From the NCBI GenBank assembly GCA_033439795.1, contig JAUTDP010000009.1:186001-250000 (forward strand): a stretch of 64,000 bases of DNA, read 5' to 3'. The DNA comes from Sordaria brevicollis. Taxonomy: Eukaryota > Ascomycota > Sordariomycetes > Sordariales > Sordariaceae. Below the pieces are notes generated by a model. It was given only the letters and a program-made list of their open reading frames with translations, searched no databases and was not told where the DNA came from. The translations under genes were made by a program, and so were the position numbers. Position 1 is the stretch's first letter, and each line of letters opens with the position of its first letter. This document shows positions 36,206 to 48,423 of this stretch, piece by piece.

Positions 36206-38222
36206 GTGGTTTACCCCTAGCAAGGAAGAGGAGGCGGGGGTAGCGTCACGGGTTTCGTCAAGTAGCGTGCGATTTAGCTATTGCTTCCGGTGTTCCGGAT
36301 CAGCGCCTGGGGCTATGTGGAATTTCATGGATCTCGGCCAGTGCTGGGCGTACAGGAAGCGTTGGCGTTTGCTTGTTTTTGCTGTTAGGTCTGTTGTGTT
36401 CAGTCACACAGCATGCCATACGGAATATGAGGAGTGTGTCACCTTGTACAACACAGCATTGTCCGGGTGATCTGCCATGACAATAACGGCGGCTGAGCTT
36501 GACAAGCGTGCGTCCTAGTTGTCTCCCGGCTTGACACCTGCTGCACTTTTAACGATGGATGCTGCCCCTAGCAAGCCAGCGACCTCCATTCTGGCTTTTT
36601 TTGTTGTATCCAGTGGTTTGAAATTCCTTCACCTTCGGTCGTCATGTTGTTAAGGCGCTGTGCCTATTCACGTGCTGTTGTGCCCGATATTCTCCTTGGC
36701 TGTTGCACGGTCTTGTGTTTGGTTTCTCGTCTGGGCGCAACCGGCAGGACGACGATGTGGTTAACCAGGAGTGACCTTGCGCGTAGGTCTGTGCTATGTC
36801 TTTCACTGGTGGTGAGAAGTCGCAACAACCCTGACTGCGTATATCTGTGTTTCGGTCTGTTCCTCTCGAGCGATTAGCCTCAGTCGTCACTGCGCCTACC
36901 TCGAGTGGCCTTGTACAAGACCCCAAAAATCAGCATCAACATCGCGGGTTGGCCGAAATAACACTACCTAACCTTTGGTCACCAATCAATCAAGAGGTGC
37001 GCATGCGTGCCTAGAACTGGGATTTCTCAAGATTTTTAGCGTGGTGGTTTCTCTTTATCCATGACGAAAAGCTGCGTGATGACGAGATGGAAGGGTGGAA
37101 AGCGAAAGGAGTGATGAGTTGAGGTTTTCCAAGAAGTGCTGATAATAGGTCCTTATATTTATCATTGGACGGTGTTCAGAAGGGGGGAACCACAGCATCG
37201 TCATTTGAGTTCCCTGGGCAAGAGATTTCGTCGAGTCTTCGAGTGGAAGGGCAAGAGGAAGTGTGACTGTCGGGGCATTCTTTCCGATCCTGGAGCGTGG
37301 ACCAAGTGATTTGGTTCGTCTTGCTTCCCATGCATCTCCGGCCTGTTATGTCAATGGGACGGGAGATTTGGAAGATCTTATCTTTCTCGGCAAATCTTTC
37401 CTGTTGGCTTTGTCTCTCCCATCCCTGACATCCCCTTCCTAGCAGTAACATCCGTTACTTTCCCCTCCTCACACAAAGGGTTTGAAAAGATCCTTTCTTT
37501 GCGCGCTATGATGCAAGAGCATCCCGTCCTAGAGCTCGGAATGATCACCGACATGACATCGCCTTAGTGTCTTCCCCCTTTAAGCCATTTCTTGTTTCTC
37601 CATGCCCAAGTCTTGCGTCGTCTATCTTGTTCAACAAGCAGTGCAGTTCAATCAATCTTGCAGATCTGGGGGTGGCAAGATGGGCTCAATATGGAATAAA
37701 GAGGTTTCGACCTGACGTCCCAACTCGATTCTCTGTCCCATACTCGCCATGACGTTTCCAGCCCTTCGGTCGTATTCACAGACCGACCTAGAACCTGTTC
37801 GGGCCTGGAACACTGATGTCAACTCCCAGTTCCCTGTCATCACAAGCTCGGCCGCCACATACATAAGCATCGACATGTGTCTGCTGGAAGCTCCCAATCT
37901 TTGGTTGTCAAGCATTCCAAGAGCAACCGAAATTCCCTGCTCGACCATATCGACGAACTTTCGATACAGTTCCCCAGATTCACATATCTACGACCGTATT
38001 GCCTTTCTGTTGGCTTGTAAATCCGCACTACACGTCTCTTCTCTTCACCAGTCACCGTCTTGGACGAGAAGCCATCACCCGCCTCAGGGTCTGCTAAGGT
38101 AGCTATCCATCACGCACTTTGATATGGTCTTGCATACGGCAAGGTACATATTGCTAACCGTGATTGTTTGCCAGAAACCACACGCGCATATCCTCGTATA
38201 TCAAACAGACAACGCTTTCGGG
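36206..38222. other. Intergenic between P450 and small membrane protein
   Basis: No firm gene. An open frame at 37749-38102 has fairly C-rich third positions, but its best donor (38099) is out of phase with the gene at 38223. The sequence 38099-38174 looks like an intron (GTAGCT donor, TGCTAAC branch point at about 38153, GCCAG acceptor) and may lie in the 5' UTR of the next gene. Confidence 0.5.
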
Positions 38223-38630
38223 ATGGCTCAAGAGGACAACTCCATCAACCAGCAAAATGGTTCTGATCAAACCCAGCGTTACCGGTTTGGAGCCGCTGAA
38301 ATAGGAATAATCGTTGCTTCCTGTTTCATTTTGGGATCATTCTTCGTCATACGCTTCTACATCCACAAGCTACAGCGCCGCCGACAGCTGGACATGGAGT
38401 TCCAGGCCAGACAACAAGACCTGGAGGCGCTTTACGAAGAAGACTGCAAACAACGCGTGGTCAGCATGGTATCAGAAACCGGCAAAGGCAACATTACCAT
38501 CCAGTCCAAGACCAAGAGCGAGTCCGAGAAGCAGATGCCGAAGCCTCCTCTTTGGCGTTACATCAACTCAAAACATTCGCGCAACGGCTCGGTGGCACTT
38601 GTTATTCCACTTGAGGAGCGGAACAAGTAG
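38223..38630 (+). CDS. Small single-span membrane protein, unknown function
   Basis: 135 codons from the ATG at 38223 (context GGGATGGCT); the frame is open upstream to 38124. A short polar N-terminus precedes one membrane span (AAEIGIIVASCFILGSFFVI). A basic stretch (HKLQRRRQLDMEF) then suggests a cytosolic C-terminus by the positive-inside rule. A charged helix (QARQQDLEALYEEDCKQ) and a Lys/Ser-rich tail follow. A probable intron ends at 38174 just upstream, so a longer N-terminus is possible. I do not recognise the family. Confidence 0.6.
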   Translation: MAQEDNSINQQNGSDQTQRYRFGAAEIGIIVASCFILGSFFVIRFYIHKLQRRRQLDMEFQARQQDLEALYEEDCKQRVVSMVSETGKGNITIQSKTKSESEKQMPKPPLWRYINSKHSRNGSVALVIPLEERNK

Positions 38631-39615
38631 GTCTGTTGAACCTACAAGTTCTGGATACTTGTGAAATACCAGTTTCACCGGGTCATTTCCGGAAGTTATC
38701 AACTCTTTCTTCTCATATCGATCCTACGGGCGGCTGCATAACTTCTGTGGGGCGTCCCCTTCTCATGGCATTTCCAGAGGCGTTATCACATCTGCTTTTC
38801 TTCGTTACTCTTCATGTCATTTTGAAGTGGTATACCCGAGGATCGTACTGATACCGGACTTACGTGGGTCCGAGAGAGACCGCAGGAGCCGACGTCGTTT
38901 GCAATCTTGGCTGTCCTTCTACGACACAAACCACGCCGTTCAATGGTTGTCAGTTTCATTTGGCACAGAATAAGAGAAAGGCATGATTGGAGAGAGTATC
39001 AGTTTGGTTCGATACAAGATGTCGGTGGGCATGTGCTCCCATGCATGTATCCATCACACAAAGAAGGAGGGGTTTGATATCTTTCTTATCGGGTTTTTAA
39101 TGCTCTGTTTCTTTCGCTTTCTACCTGTCATGATAGTGACCACTCATGTACTGTTACTAATGATGTCTGAATCTGTTTGTGTGATCACCAGCTCGGGCTT
39201 TTTGGTTGTGTCGTTTGCTTTCGAATACTATACCGAATCGTTATGCGGCTGGCCGCCGAGCTTCCTTGTGTCCTGTTCCATTGCTGCTGGTCGTCCGTCT
39301 TTGCTCTCCCCCCTCCCATCATGTGTAATACGAAGAACTGTCATTGCGTGAAGATCCGGTTCTCTCAGGATTTCAATATGAGGCCCGCCAAACCCTTCCC
39401 TCCTCGTCCACTTCTTCCTCTTGCTTGTTCATCCCCACCTCCTGTAGTCCACGATGTGCACGACCACACTGCTACTGTAGCGGTTACTCCGTTCGTTTGG
39501 CGCTGTCTTCCTTGACTTTTCGGCGAAATTTTGAAGCCAAAGACACTTGAGTGTGCCCAAGCTCGTTTGTCCCGTGTCACGTCGAACTAGCAGGCTATCG
39601 GCAACCGCAACCAAC
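38631..39615. other. Intergenic
   Basis: No supported gene. T-rich and pyrimidine-rich tracts at 39.06-39.52 kb precede the next gene and may be promoter or 5' UTR. Confidence 0.55.
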
Positions 39616-42600
39616 ATGGCTGTCTACCCACACCAAACTGCGTGGATTCAACGTGCGTCGAGGTTATCACTTGAGGCAGCGAATGAGGTGGTAAGTTCGA
39701 TTTGCCTTAAGAGATGTTTTACACTTCAGTACACGCAGCTTCAACAACTACTCCTCATAACCTCTTTGCCTCACTCCATGTCATCATCTTCTAACCAAGG
39801 CAAAACCAGGCACTCGATGAGGATGCTATTACCAACGGTAAGCTCTCGGTCAGCGCCTTACACAAATTAAATCAAAGCAAATCTAGGCTTTGATTTACTT
39901 TGTTTGAGGTTTTTACCATTGAGATTTGCAATTTACAGGGTAAAATCGAATTAATTTATCAAATTTATCTCGGATAATACATTTTCCGGTATATATTAAC
40001 GTTCCGGAGCCCCCATATTTACTTACTTTTACTATTACTAATATTTACACACAGTAATACGCTCTAGAGTAAACTATAATAGACTATACCTTTATTAACC
40101 GATAATAAATTTAATTTTACTAAATACCCTCTCTACTTCAATACTTATCCTTAGCACCGTTAATATATTAATAGCCATATATAAGAGTCTAAGGAAGCGG
40201 TCTTATTAGCGATAATATAATTACTATTATATTAAATTAATAATTAGATCTTTCTCTATTATACGTATACGTAAATACGATTCTAGCTCGCTAACGTTAG
40301 CTTTATTACTAAATGAATTAAAGAAATCGTCTTCGAATATATATTCCTAACGGCGCGCTTCCCTTTTAATATATTATTACTTCGGTCCCGCGTCTTATTC
40401 GTCCTTATAGTATTATATTAAGAAAATCTATATAAATTCTTTAATTAAACCGGCGGCCTTTATTAAACCGTAATAAAAATATAAAGCCTTTTTATAATTA
40501 ATAAGATATAATAGTATTGCTATCCAATATAATTAATTATCTTTTAAAATATCGACGTATTTATTTAATTTAAATAATAATAAATTGATATTATTATATA
40601 TAAATTAATCGCTATTGAAATTAAAATTTATTCGAAGTTATTATAATCGTTGGGATTAGTGGGGTTATATACGCAATTAATTAATTCGAAGTACGTTAGT
40701 ATAATTTTAATATCGAATTAATAAATTATATTATTAATATAATCGTTAAGAAGCTTTATTACTATTGAATTTAACGAAGGGATAGCGGAGAGGGATATTT
40801 GGACTACTTTTAAACGGTTTTATTTTAAAATTAGAAAAATATATAAAATACTACCTTTTAAATTCCTTTATAAACTTTTTCAAATTAAGAAGGATGCTAT
40901 TAAGGTCGTTTCTCCTACCTTTATACTATTTAATAAATTCTTTAAATTTTACTACGACGGAATCGATAATTTATAATATTACCCAATCGTCCCCACTTAA
41001 TATATTTAATTTATTATTTATTAACTCCTCTTTATTTATTATATATTAATAATCGAATATTAATCGTAATCGTACTGTGCGCTAGATTATATTGTATTAG
41101 GAGTTTTAACGAATCGAATTATCCTATTTAAAAGTAAAATCTTTATCGTTATTATTAATATAGAGGTCTTTAAATTTCGTAACCTAATCCGGTATTATAT
41201 TGCTAACCGATAAGTTACGGAAGTTCGACCTTCGTTGCGGCAACTTTCGAATAAAAATAACGAAATTATAAAATTAGTTAAAAGTATTATATTAGCGTTA
41301 TTATATTAATAGGCGTTATTCTTTTTAATTTATAATAGCGGGGTCGGGTTTTTTATTAATAATATTAAGTATATCTTTACTAAAAAAGGCCTTCGCTACT
41401 AAATTAAAAATATAATTTAAATAACGAGTACGGCGATCCGAAATATTAATATAAGGGCTATAATCGAATATATATTTAATCGCGACGTTATTTATAAATA
41501 TATTATCGGACTAAAATATTCCCAATTTATTACGGATATTATAATTATCGAAAATACTAAAAATAGCGGCTCTTATTAATCCCGATAATTAATAAATAAT
41601 TTCTTATAAAAACGATTAAATATTATCGGAAATTAATTAATATTTTTACTAATATATTAACTTTTAATGAAAATTATTATAAGTAATTAAATCCGCGGTA
41701 CGGTAATCGCATCGGTAAAATATATAACCGTTGCGAATATTAATTAGCTATTGGGTGAGGATTAGAAATTAAAAGAAATATTAATTTAATATAGGGTTTT
41801 AATAAATTCCTTTCGCAATTTAATTTTATTTCTATTAAAACGGTCCTTTAATTACTTCCTTATCGTTATCCTACTATTTAGTATTATAAATTTTACGACG
41901 GCGGGGTTTATTAATCGAAATAATTCCCGAAATTTAAAATTCTCTACGACCGCGAAGCCTATATTTAACGAAATAACGAAGTCGACGAATAATTCCTTAA
42001 TATTCTCCCCGGCGGTATTTATAATAAATTGAAAGGGTTAATTAAAGGATTACGTAAAGGAAATATAAATATTATTATTCTTTTATTTACGACGGCGTTT
42101 TTTAATAACCGTTAATTTATCCTTTTTATTATAAAATTAATAGATTTTATTCAAATAGGTCGCTAAAATTAATATTATTATTAAATTAAATAGGGAGTTA
42201 TAAATACCGTATAAAAAAAATTTCCCGTCTTTCTTAAAATTGGCTATTAAATATATTAATCGGGTATTATAATTATTAATTTATAAACGTTCTTTACGCT
42301 TCCTCTATATTTAAGTTTTAAAAATAAACTTCCGATTCTTATACTCTACGTATAGCCAATTTAACGGCTATTTTCGAATAATATTATCGGCGCTATACTA
42401 TTTCAATTTAACGATTCGTACTTTAAACGAACGGCGTAATAATATATTAAAGAGAGTACGAAGATTACGGAGTTGCGGCGATTTGGGCACTTTATTTAAT
42501 AAGGAGGAGCGTAAGGTAGTAACGCTATTAATTAGCGTAATAGTAAATTAATTATTCGATTAGGATATAATAGTATTGTATTATTATTTAAATTAGTACG

Positions 42601-43916
42601 TATTATTAACGGTAATTTAATTAATAGAATATTAATTAATTCAATTAATAGGGGAAGTAATAAATAGGGGAATAAATCGAAGGTAAATACGATTAAAATA
42701 TTAAGACTTTTATATTTCGATACCCGGCTAATATAATTTCTATACCAATGTACGAACTTCCATACCTCTTCTATACCCGACCATTTATAGTAAAAATCAT
42801 ATTATATATACTGGAGAAGTAGGTTACTATAGAAAAAAACGCCCGCTAACGAAATAAATAAACAAATTTAATAAATTAAACCGGTTATTAAAATTGCGTT
42901 GACCCAGCGCTCGATTTACTTTACGCCGCACCCCTTAAAATTGCGTTGAATTGTATACGATTTGATTTGTATGAGGCGCTGCTCTCGGTGCCCAATGTCT
43001 TCAGAGCTTTCCTTAGTATTTTTCACTTACCACCTTCCAAACAGTTCGGCCAACAGGATTGCGAGTCGACACAGACATACGCAGCCACACTTACCATGAA
43101 AGAATTGCGCAAGCTCATCTAAACGAGGAAGATAAGGGCGAAGACCATCCATATGACGACGACATGGATAGCTTATCGGGTGAGGGTTACCTACACGCGA
43201 ATAGGAACCCTGAAAAGTTCATGGAAGATCCAAGCCAGCTTCAATCGCAGATGGGAGGCGAGGAAAAACAAGAGGAACTGGAAGACCAAAAGTGAGTAAA
43301 TACCCAGCTTATTAAAGAACAACATCTCTCGATTTGTACCCCTGGAAGACTGTAACATGTCACTAACGAAAGCAATCACCCCAGTGCCAACGACGAAACC
43401 GCACTAGATTCCGATCACGCATCCGCCGGAAACTCTCCACCCAAAGAAGGAAACGAAGGCGACACTTCCTTTTCCTCCTTCCGGCCTGGCAGCAGAATCA
43501 AGTTGAAGCGCAACAACAGTAACAGCGCCGAAATGATGCTTCAAGGGGTATCTTCCAGGAGTCCTACGCCTTCACAGCAACAACTGTCATCACAGAGTTG
43601 TCCTGCTGGGGAAACTACGGCTGATGGCGGATATAGCTTGAATGGGTATTTTGAGTCTTGTGAGGAATGCTTTGTTGCTGGCATCCGCTGTGTCCATTGT
43701 ACGGCGCCTCTAAAACTTGTGCCTGATGGTAGAGGATGGGTAACTTGGACTCGCGATGCTGATGGCGGTGATAGATGTGATGGCAGAGCTGCCCGTGACC
43801 CGCGGCATGAGTGGCTGGTTGGACGGATGAATGAGAGTTTGGCCAAGATTGATTGCGCTGCTGCTACTAACGGTGGTGGTAAAGGTGGTGACGTGGTTCC
43901 GAGGGGTGGTGCTTGA
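39616..43916 (+). CDS. Unrecognised CxxC protein, interrupted by a transposon in intron 2
   Basis: Four exons: 39616-39690, 39810-39837, 43045-43291 and 43385-43916, giving 293 aa. The phase-1 end of exon 2 (AAC G) joins the TT of exon 3 and opens directly into the long frame containing HTYHERIAQAHLNEEDKGED. The frame would be unlikely to fit by chance. Exon 3 to 4 is AA|T. The middle is acidic and Ser/Pro-rich. The C-terminus carries CEECFVAGIRCVHC, a CxxC-x7-CxxC pattern able to bind zinc, followed by a basic-acidic WTRDADGGDRCDG segment and a Gly-rich end. Intron 2 is now 3,207 bases because a complete hAT element sits in it; without element and duplication it would be 68 bases. The function is unknown. 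No coding base is visibly damaged, so the gene may still work. Confidence 0.78.
39843..39850. repeat. Left target-site duplication (CTCTCGGT)
   Basis: Eight bases identical to 42982-42989, immediately outside the left inverted repeat of the hAT element. Eight-base duplications are the hAT signature. Confidence 0.93.
39851..42981 (-). mobile_element. Complete RIP-mutated hAT-superfamily DNA transposon (3,131 bp)
   Basis: The left end begins CAGCGCCTTACACAAATT; the right end, read inward on the other strand, begins CAGCGCCTCATACAAATC. The 23-base terminal inverted repeats (39851-39873 and 42959-42981) match at 20 positions, and all three differences are transitions. CTCTCGGT flanks both ends. 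The interior is strongly AT-rich, TpA-dense and stop-filled, as after RIP. A hAT C-terminal dimerisation motif survives on the minus strand near the left end. The direct repeat AAATTGCGTTGA lies near the right end (about 42891 and 42938) and could be a subterminal transposase-binding repeat. The element is non-autonomous now. Confidence 0.93.
40086..40173 (-). pseudogene. hAT transposase C-terminal (dimerisation) remnant
   Basis: Minus-strand translation around 40136-40119 reads ISIEVERVFSKIKFIIG, then stops. The VERVFS core matches the hATC motif (SAxVERxFS) near the C-terminus of hAT transposases. The following stop codons and Ile-for-Thr or Lys-for-Gly-type differences fit C-to-T/G-to-A damage. 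Confidence 0.85.
42982..42989. repeat. Right target-site duplication (CTCTCGGT)
   Basis: Second copy of the 8-bp duplication, directly after the right terminal inverted repeat. The remaining intron sequence follows and ends in the CCAAACAG acceptor at 43037-43044. Confidence 0.93.
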
Positions 43917-44278
43917 GAGGGTCTTGGACGCTGGGAGATGGGGGAGCTCATGTCGATTTATCGAACCGCGATGCGTTGCGTTGACTTACGTTTTTTTAAC
44001 AATCCAGTTTGAAGGAAGATTTACTTTATACAGTTCAGTGATGGTTCGTTTGTGAGCCATGTTTGAAATGACAGGACGAAAGAGAAAGATGTTGTCAGAT
44101 AATGCATTTGGGAAATCCAAAACACATGATGATTTTCTCGAATAGGACATGCGAGATCCTGGTTATGCATCAGATTAGCTCTAGGACCAAACGTCATAGT
44201 GAAAAAGTGCAAAGGCCTATTGAAACTCACCCGAGGTTCCAAGACAATAAACAGACCAGTATCGGATCGTACCTAACC
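43917..44278. other. Intergenic between convergent genes
   Basis: 3' regions of the CxxC protein gene (+) and the dioxygenase gene (-). Nothing else is seen. Confidence 0.6.
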
Positions 44279-45399
44279 CTACTCCTCAGCCGGGACATCT
44301 CCAAACCGATACTGGGCCCACGCAAAACTGCCCTCCTGCAAAGTCCACGTCTGCACGCCCTTATCCTTGCCCGCAGCACCAGCGGCAATATGGATCGGCA
44401 TCAAATGGTCCATATGGGGATGACTCTGCCTCGCGTCCGGCCTCTTCACCACCTCCCGCATCCGTTCCTGTCTTCCCTCCGCATCACCCTCCACCGCCTC
44501 CTTGAGGGCGTTATCAAAGCTGACCGAGTAAGGGAGAGGTCTCGGGTCGCCCCAAGTAAACTGCATATCCCGCAGATTATGCACCGTCATGCCGGTGCAG
44601 ATGATCACCACTCCTTCATCCCTTAGCTCCTCGACCGCTTGACCGAGTCGGTAGTGCGCGTCCGGGTCTTCGGATTTGAACAGGGAGACTTGCACGAGAG
44701 GGACGGCGATGGCTTGGTCAGAGTTGGGAGGGAAAGCGACGTTGAATCCCGAGAACACGCCGTGGTCGAGACCCCTCTTGAGACCCTTGGACGGGATATC
44801 GGCTTTGGTTAGGAGCTGCTGGATCTTGGCTGCTAGTTGCGGTGAGCCGACGGCGGGGAAGTTGGCTTTGTAGAAGTGGTCCGGGAAGCCGTAAAAGTCG
44901 TAGATGAGATCGGTGGGACCGCCGGCGTTGTTGAGGTGGATTTCACTGCGGGAAGAAGATTGCCAGTGGGCGGAGAAGACGACGACGGCTTTGGGTTTGA
45001 CCTTGTGGATGATCTCCTTGCCGATGGCTTGCAAGACGGGGTAGACGGGGTGTTTAGTGTTGTATTGGACGTCGGGCTGGGTGACGGTGTCAGTTTGGGA
45101 AGAGATAGTACGAGGGAAGTGAGTGAACTTACTCCTCCGTGAGAGAAAAAGTACACAGGTGGTCTGCCCATCTTGGAAGTCAAGTTTGCCGTGGCAGCTT
45201 GGAGGGGCGAAGTAGAAGTCGTGGTGAGATTGGCCTTGGGGGCGTGGAAAGCTGTACCAAACTTGTTGAACGCTTCGCTCCGGACCCGGGAGAATAGGCC
45301 GCGAGCGGTTGAGGAGGAAGCCAGAAGGATCGCCAGGGCGGCAACGAGGACGGGGACGATCATAAGAGGTCGGCTACGTGGCCGCGGGTTACCTGGCAT
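44279..45399 (-). CDS. LigB/DODA-type extradiol ring-opening dioxygenase, membrane-anchored
   Basis: Two exons on the minus strand: 45399-45133 and 45076-44279, giving 354 aa; the 56-base intron falls between codons (GGA GGA | CCC GAC). The N-terminus (PLMIVPVLVAALAILLA) is a signal anchor. Residues from about 78 resemble the DOPA-dioxygenase-like class III family: VYFFSHGGPDVQYN, KAVVVFSAHWQS, the DLIYDFYGFPDHFY segment, LDHGVFSGF, PLVQVSLF and HPHMDHLMPIH. The His residues in SHGG, SAHW, LDHG and the late HMDH segment are the likely metal ligands and catalytic residues. Members cleave catechol-type rings such as DOPA. The substrate here is unknown. The membrane anchor is an uncommon addition and suggests a secretory-pathway location. 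The gene is divergent from the thioesterase gene. Confidence 0.83.
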
Positions 45400-46158
45400 T
45401 TATTACGGAGGTTATCTGATGAGGTAAAGTGAGGCTCAACAGACAGCTGAAAAAAGAAAGAGGAGGGTGTGAACACCTTGATGACCAAGAGGAAGGAACA
45501 CTGTCCTATAAGAATTTATTCGATTTGGAAAGCATTTCGACCAAGTCTACTAAGCATCCCCTTGCCGTTCCCCATCATCGTCGTGGTTCCATTCATGCTG
45601 GGCTCCACTCGACATAATTGATATTTTGACACAATGGGGCCTAGTTGTATGGCATGATGTGACCTTGTTGACTTTGTACAGTAGGTCGTGATCCGAAACA
45701 GGCGCCGAAAAGGTGGTGGTGAAGTTTCCATTGGAAGTTGCTGACGAGAGCATTCTTCAGCGGTTGGTAAGGCAATGCACGGCACAGGCCCCCCTCCGTT
45801 CCGCTGCACATCCCACTGAAGAGAAACGCCGACATCTCCGACTTTCATGATATGCTGACATGGGTTAGGGTTATACGTGAGACATGACTTTCCTTAACTT
45901 TCTCCCGGACCCCACTCTCCGTGCTGTGAGGCCCCGCTTCGCCGGTTCTCCACCATCCACCAACGGGCCCCGAGTCGGCGAGTCCCGTTCCTCCAAGGTC
46001 CCTCTAACTGGAAAGATCCCGGCTGCGCATCGGCCCCACGTGTGAACATCGGACGGCACTAGTCAACTACAACGCCATCGGTGCTCCGGGAATTATCCTT
46101 GAGACTTTTGACACTTACACATCAATCATCCTTTGATACCACACAACAACACACCAAA
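45400..46158. other. Divergent promoter region
   Basis: 759 bases shared by the dioxygenase (-) and thioesterase (+) genes. Open frames here (for example 45516-45848 minus) have no family resemblance. No gene is called. Confidence 0.55.
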
Positions 46159-47036
46159 ATGGCTAGCCTTGCGCGTCGTCCTCCTCTCCTCTTCCCGGCT
46201 GTTGCCCGGCACACGGCCACCGTCATCTTCATCCACGGCCTTGGCGACACTGGCCATGGCTGGGCTTCGGCCGTCGAGCAATGGCGTCGTCGCCAGCGCC
46301 TTGACGAGGTCAAGTTCATCTTGCCCCATGCTCCTTCGATTCCCGTCACTGCCAACTGGGGCATGAAGATGCCTGGTTGGTATGACATTGTAAGCTGCCT
46401 CCCTCTACTTCCATTCTTCCAAAACCTTTCAACTTCTAACACAACAGCTATACAGTTCGCCATTGACGGCACCGCCGAGGCGCTTCGAAGGAACGAAGAT
46501 GAAGCTGGTATCCTGACCAGCCAGGCGTATTTCCACGATTTGATCCAGAAGGAAATCGACTCGGGGATCCCCGCCGACCGCATCGTCATCGGCGGCTTCA
46601 GCCAGGGCGGCGCCATGAGCTTGTTCAGCGGCCTCACTGCCAAGTCCAAGCTCGCCGGCATTGTCGCCCTTTCCTCCTACCTCCTTCTCTCTCTCAAGTT
46701 TGCCGAGCTCGTGCCCAAGCCCGAGTTCAACAAGGAGACGCCCATCTTCATGGCCCACGGCGATGCTGACCAAGTTGTCAACTATAAGCTGGGCACCATG
46801 AGCCGTGACTTGCTCAAGGAGATGGGATACAATGTCAACTTTAACACATATCCGTAAGTATCACCCTTGGATTTTGTTTCTGTAGGTATCTTTGAAGGAT
46901 CTCAACGCTGACGGTGTGAATTACTAGCGGCATGGGTCACTCTGCTTGCTTGGAGGAATTGGACGCCATTGAGAATTTCTTGACCGAGAGATTGCCCAAG
47001 GTGGGTGACAAGGCAGAGGAGAAGTCTGAGCTGTAG
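46159..47036 (+). CDS. Acyl-protein thioesterase 1
   Basis: Three exons: 46159-46389, 46456-46853 and 46928-47036, giving 245 aa with phases consistent (TAT CC|C GGC). The start has a good context (CCAAAATGGC). The alpha/beta hydrolase shows the oxyanion region TVIFIHGLGDTGHGW, PHAPSIPVTANWGMKMPGWYDI, the nucleophile GGFSQGGAMSLF, the Asp in MAHGDADQVV and the catalytic His in GMGHSACLEE, in the order and length typical of APT1/lysophospholipase-like enzymes. These remove palmitate from cytosolic proteins such as Ras and G-alpha subunits. Exon 2 starts at the later of two nearby acceptors because only it keeps the phase. Confidence 0.92.
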
Positions 47037-48423
47037 GGGCTGTGTTTTTGATAGTTAGTTTGACATGCTAGTGATAGTTGCTCGACATAGTCCTACGTAG
47101 AGCCTTTTCTGTGCTTTATATAGGTATACCCTGACACAGCCTGGGTGTATAGAGATGTTCTGGATTCAAAGCTTTGCCTGCTTGTAGGTAGTGTACTGCT
47201 GAGCTGTTCAGCATGATGTTGTCTCGATGCATGCTTTGGGCATCAGGAGGTTCAGGGGGGTTCATTGGGAGTGTGTTTACATATCATGAACTCACAACTC
47301 GCAGCAGCCATCATTCGCCAATCGTCTACATGCACCTCTTGTTCAAGGGCATCATTATCGTGTAAACACAGGCTTGTGGGTTTCGTCTCTTCTGTTGGTG
47401 ATGATGAAACATGATGGCTCCCGTTTCACAGCAGTTGCTTGGACGGCGATCTTCCCCAAGATCGGTTAGTTAATCTTATCTGTGGGGGTGGGCTTGCGAG
47501 TCCAGTGACAGTGGCCCGCTGATGCTGGCCGTCGTCAGTGTCACAAGCCTTGTGAATGTGTTCGCTGGGTTTGAGGAATCGTGGCTCCATCCGACGCTGG
47601 AAACTCCACTGCCAGAATCTCCAAAAATTCGACGGGCCATTTGGAAATCGTCCTGTCACCTCATCGCCCATGCCCATTGCATTGCCCAACAATCGAGCAC
47701 GGTTTGACAACAGCAGCAGCTTCTTGCCACTCGTTTTGCTTGCTCCCGGGCTGTCTTGACCAGAGATCGTGATTGTTTGTTTGAGGGTGAAACGGGGTTA
47801 TTAAAGAGCGTCAAAAGTTTGACAAAAGGGAACCTTGACGGCACCTTCACTTGAAAAAGACAAATAACTTAAATAAAAAAGACACTGTCCCTTGCGCACT
47901 TGAGCGAGAGCACGGGCTCCCCAAAAAAGCTCTACCACCTACCACCTACGGATAGCGCGTGCTCACCCACGACCACCCACAATTTAGAGGCGCCCTTGGA
48001 CCGGGGGATCACAAGTCTAAAACCGACCTAAACACCTACCAAAAGGGTTCCACCGTCCCCTCTCGCAGCGGGGGCATCTCGTACCCAGAATCCCAGATTC
48101 CAGATACCTATCCGCTAGCCTGTTGCGATCATCGTACCATCTCAGCCGAGACTGCCAACCTCCTACGATCCGGTCCTTTACTTTTTTTTATACCTACGAC
48201 CTGTTCGTTGGCCTTCTCTTCCCTATGTCGCACGACCTCCTCGAATTTTGTGGTCTCGAATAAACAACAAAAAAAATCCCCCATCGCTTTTCCTATCTCG
48301 ACCACCGACACCTTCGAGATCCGCATCACGTCCAGACTCCAGAGTCTAGACCTCTAGCGCACTCCAGCCACCGAGATAGAGGCAAGCAGCCAGTATACCT
48401 GAGGTGCTTCTGCTGGAGTCATC
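47037..48423. other. Intergenic: APT1 3' region and Ivy1-like promoter
   Basis: No gene is supported. Short frames at 47.4-47.85 kb are open on both strands but look random. The bases before 48424 are GC-rich (GTCATCATGG context). Confidence 0.55.

Noticed and set aside
37749..38102. Possible upstream exon for the small membrane protein
   Set aside because: Third positions look coding, but the only good donor (38099) is out of phase with the frame at 38175.
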